From: Bacillota bacterium
GTDB lineage: Bacteria > Bacillota > Bacilli > Lactobacillales > Aerococcaceae
Reading direction: 5' to 3'
NCBI GenBank assembly: GCA_023442905.1
Contig: JAEZWY010000051.1
Coordinates: 1 to 7,099, forward strand
Length of the DNA: 7,099 nt
Each line of letters opens with the position of its first letter. Position 1 is the stretch's first letter. Both the position numbers and the translations under genes were made by a program. The notes below the pieces were generated by a model that was given only the letters and a program-made list of their open reading frames with translations, made no database searches and was not told the DNA's origin. This document shows, in pieces, positions 5,976 through 7,099 of the stretch.

Positions 5976-6002
5976 AAAAAAGACCGTATATAAATACGAT
6001 CT
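5976..6002 (-). terminator. Intrinsic terminator of the small membrane protein gene
   Basis: Arms at 5994-6002 and 5981-5989 form a 9-bp stem (one G-U pair) with a 4-nt loop, followed on the minus strand by six T (5976-5981, the first shared with the stem end). It lies 47 nt after the stop at 6049 and insulates the EIICB promoter from upstream transcription. Confidence 0.88.
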
Positions 6003-6048
6003 TGTGAATGTTAATAGTTATTGATATTTTTCCAAAAGTTAATACTTA

Positions 6049-6528
6049 TCATAAACCTGTATACATACAAATTCTGACTATTACGGCAATAAATAGGATA
6101 AGCCATTCACCCGCTAGTTTACGGAAACTAGACGGTTCTCGTAACATGGCGAAAGCTTCGTTATATTTAATACCTAAAGGATAGCTCGAAGCCAGAAGTA
6201 GGAAAATCATGAAGATGACCATACTATATTCACCCATTAAAATTAATGCAATTGTCGTCATCAATAGGCTTAGACAGAAATATTCTTTGGCATGGCGTTT
6301 AAACAACCTAGCTCTTCGCCATTTGATTTGCATTAAGATAGCTGCAACTGGGATACACAGTGTCCCTAGCATATAAATAAAAATCCAATTCGTTTGTACA
6401 AAATAATCAATTAAGGTCAAATTAACAATTTTAGCTTGAACGAATATAAAAGCTAAATTCACTAAAGGCGTAATAAACAAGAGCAGTGTAACAACATTCA
6501 TAATCCAACCCAGCACCCGTGTAGTCAT
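6049..6528 (-). CDS. Small integral membrane protein, paralogue of the one at 1300-1788
   Basis: This 159-residue protein has four to five hydrophobic segments, at roughly 11-30, 47-66, 84-98, 101-118 and 141-155. The reading frame is open 16 codons further upstream, but ATG at 6526-6528 is chosen for three reasons. GGGAGG at 6535-6540 lies 6 nt before it, the -10 box at 6575-6580 overlaps the longer start, and the protein then aligns from residue 1 with the protein at 1300-1788. The two share MT, P21, Q31, P60, K69-W70, and LAGEWLILFIAVIVR against FAGEIAMLFIAAFIR at 139-152 with the same spacing. Overall I count roughly a fifth to a quarter identity. It forms its own unit, with promoter and terminator. 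The family is not recognised and no function can be assigned. Confidence 0.8.
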   Translation of the reverse strand: MTTRVLGWIMNVVTLLLFITPLVNLAFIFVQAKIVNLTLIDYFVQTNWIFIYMLGTLCIPVAAILMQIKWRRARLFKRHAKEYFCLSLLMTTIALILMGEYSMVIFMIFLLLASSYPLGIKYNEAFAMLREPSSFRKLAGEWLILFIAVIVRICMYTGL

Positions 6529-6534
6529 CCCATA

Positions 6535-6540
6535 CCTCCC
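6535..6540 (-). promoter_or_regulatory. Ribosome binding site fixing the start at 6528
   Basis: GGGAGG lies 6 nt before the ATG at 6526-6528. No comparable site precedes the upstream in-frame ATG at 6574-6576, which falls in the promoter. Confidence 0.75.
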
Positions 6541-6574
6541 TATTAAAATAGTGGCGTAACATATAGACACAACC

Positions 6575-6583
6575 ATTATAACA
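6575..6583 (-). promoter_or_regulatory. Extended -10 promoter of the small membrane protein gene
   Basis: TGTTATAAT on the minus strand is a perfect -10 with the TGn extension. No good -35 is found at 16-18 nt; a TTCACA at 6593-6598 is too close, at 12 nt. The predicted start near 6568 gives a leader of about 40 nt to the ATG at 6528. Confidence 0.6.
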
Positions 6584-6603
6584 AAAATAGGATGTGAACT
6601 TTG

Positions 6604-6629
6604 GCGTTTAGACAGGTAACTTCTAACGC
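6604..6629. repeat. Inverted repeat 1 of the hairpin cluster
   Basis: GCGTT-TAGA (6604-6612, one T bulged) pairs with TCTAACGC (6622-6629) around a 9-nt loop. It lies just upstream of the extended -10 at 6575-6583 and has no U tail on either strand. Confidence 0.45.
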
Positions 6630-6634
6630 ATTTA

Positions 6635-6664
6635 AGCGAGTAAGTGCTAAAGCACCAACTCGCT
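6635..6664. repeat. Inverted repeat 2 of the hairpin cluster
   Basis: AGCGAGT (6635-6641) pairs with ACTCGCT (6658-6664). Inside, after a 2x2 internal loop, GTGCT (6644-6648) pairs with AGCAC (6651-6655). This compound hairpin is more GC-rich than its surroundings. It has no U tail, so it is not an ordinary terminator. Confidence 0.6.
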
Positions 6665-6675
6665 CATAAACTGGA

Positions 6676-6715
6676 AGAAATATTTGTAGTAAGTAAACTT
6701 ACTACAAATATTTCT
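6676..6715. repeat. Perfect 19-bp inverted repeat with a 2-bp centre
   Basis: Arms at 6676-6694 and 6697-6715 are perfectly complementary around AA; the centre reads AGTAAGT-AA-ACTTACT. As RNA it would be a long AU-rich hairpin. As DNA it is a 40-bp palindrome, longer than a normal dimer operator. No poly-U follows on either strand. Confidence 0.75.
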
Positions 6716-6731
6716 GAAGTGGACTTGAGCT

Positions 6732-6764
6732 GGTCGAACGCACCCAACTATAGGGTGCGAGACC
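6732..6764. repeat. Inverted repeat 4 of the hairpin cluster
   Basis: CGCACCC (6739-6745) pairs with GGGTGCG (6753-6759) around a 7-nt loop. After a 3x1 internal loop, GGTC (6732-6735) pairs with GACC (6761-6764). It begins 33 nt beyond the tRNA-dihydrouridine synthase stop and lacks a U run, so it would be at best a non-canonical terminator. Confidence 0.6.
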
Positions 6765-6796
6765 CGACGCTAAGAAAGGAACAGCGAAAGACTAGA

Positions 6797-7099
6797 CTAT
6801 GCTTCTGCTAAGTATTTCTCTTCAAATTCATCTAGCAATGCACGTGCTTCATCAGTTGTTTCAGTTTCCATTAGACCAATTCGCAAATCATTAGCACCAC
6901 GGAATGAACGGATATAAATTTTAAAGAAGCGACGTAATGGCTTATACGGACGACCATCTTTAGCGGCATGTTCATCAAATAAATCTAGGTGGTATCTGAA
7001 TAAGTCTAACAACTCTTTTGGTGAATGGTCACGGGCTTCTTCTTCAAAAGCGAATGGATTATGGAAAATACCACGACCAATCATTACACCGTCTACACC
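6797..7099 (-). CDS. dus: tRNA-dihydrouridine synthase, C-terminal 100 residues
   Basis: The frame is open to the window edge and is cut there; an internal Met at 7084 is not the start. The visible part opens with GVDGVMIGRGIFHNPF, the FMN-phosphate-binding end of the TIM barrel conserved in Dus enzymes. The C-terminal helical domain follows, with YKPLRRFFKIYIRSFRGAND. The enzyme reduces uridine to dihydrouridine in tRNA D-loops using FMN and NADPH. About two thirds of the usual roughly 320 residues, including the catalytic cysteine region, lie outside the window. It is a housekeeping gene with no evident link to the sugar locus, and no canonical terminator follows it. Which Dus subgroup it belongs to cannot be decided from this part. 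Confidence 0.9.
   Translation of the reverse strand, partial: GVDGVMIGRGIFHNPFAFEEEARDHSPKELLDLFRYHLDLFDEHAAKDGRPYKPLRRFFKIYIRSFRGANDLRIGLMETETTDEARALLDEFEEKYLAEA

Noticed and set aside
6529..6576. N-terminal extension of 16 codons for the membrane protein gene
   Set aside because: The extension overlaps the -10 box and lacks a ribosome binding site; the paralogue aligns from the downstream Met.
6730..6770. tRNA-like fragment (GTTCGACC next to a 7-bp stem on the minus strand)
   Set aside because: No acceptor, D or anticodon arm can be arranged around it; it is better described as one hairpin of the cluster.
1..7099. CRISPR array, insertion sequence, phage or toxin-antitoxin genes
   Set aside because: No spaced direct repeats, transposase, integrase or paired small toxin genes were seen; the window is a sugar locus next to a housekeeping gene.

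Overview
The window looks like chromosomal DNA from a low-GC Bacillota, most likely a lactic-acid-type bacterium (Lactobacillales). The signs are AT-rich intergenic DNA, strong AAGGAG/GGAGG ribosome binding sites, one TTG start, CcpA-type cre sites, and a PTS plus family 4 glycosidase of Bacillus/Enterococcus type. Species cannot be named from this sequence. All supported genes lie on the minus strand, so the text below runs from high to low coordinates.

Right edge: the C-terminal 100 residues of a tRNA-dihydrouridine synthase (6797-7099). Next come about 190 bp packed with four separate inverted repeats (6604-6764) of unknown nature. Then a small membrane protein gene with an extended -10 promoter (6049-6528), closed by a clear intrinsic terminator (5976-6002).

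Centre: an alpha-glucoside (maltose-type) utilisation locus. It starts at a cre-overlapped promoter (5877-5915). It encodes a PTS EIICB permease (4140-5831), a GH4 6-phospho-alpha-glucosidase (2649-3992), an RpiR/GlvR-type regulator (1785-2576) and a second small membrane protein (1300-1788) whose start overlaps the regulator's stop by 4 bp. A phosphatase of the endonuclease/exonuclease/phosphatase fold follows (332-1168) and is a good candidate for maltose 6'-phosphate phosphatase MapP. A terminator (135-166) ends this block. A further promoter with two cre sites then drives a gene of which only six codons are visible (1-18).

Proposed working: EIICB, with an EIIA domain supplied from elsewhere, imports and phosphorylates an alpha-glucoside such as maltose. 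The 6-phosphate is either hydrolysed by the GH4 enzyme to glucose and glucose 6-phosphate, or dephosphorylated by the MapP-like enzyme to free disaccharide for a phosphorylase or glucosidase. The six visible codons at the left edge (MKRLFT) are compatible with a maltose phosphorylase start but do not prove it.

Most notable: (i) both fates of the sugar phosphate appear to be encoded together; (ii) three promoters share one geometry in which the last six bases of a cre-like 16-mer are the -35 box; (iii) an extended -10 overlaps the upstream arm of the hairpin between the glycosidase and regulator genes, so the regulator could escape that terminator; (iv) two paralogous small membrane proteins bracket the locus; (v) an unexplained multi-hairpin segment lies next to the tRNA-dihydrouridine synthase gene.
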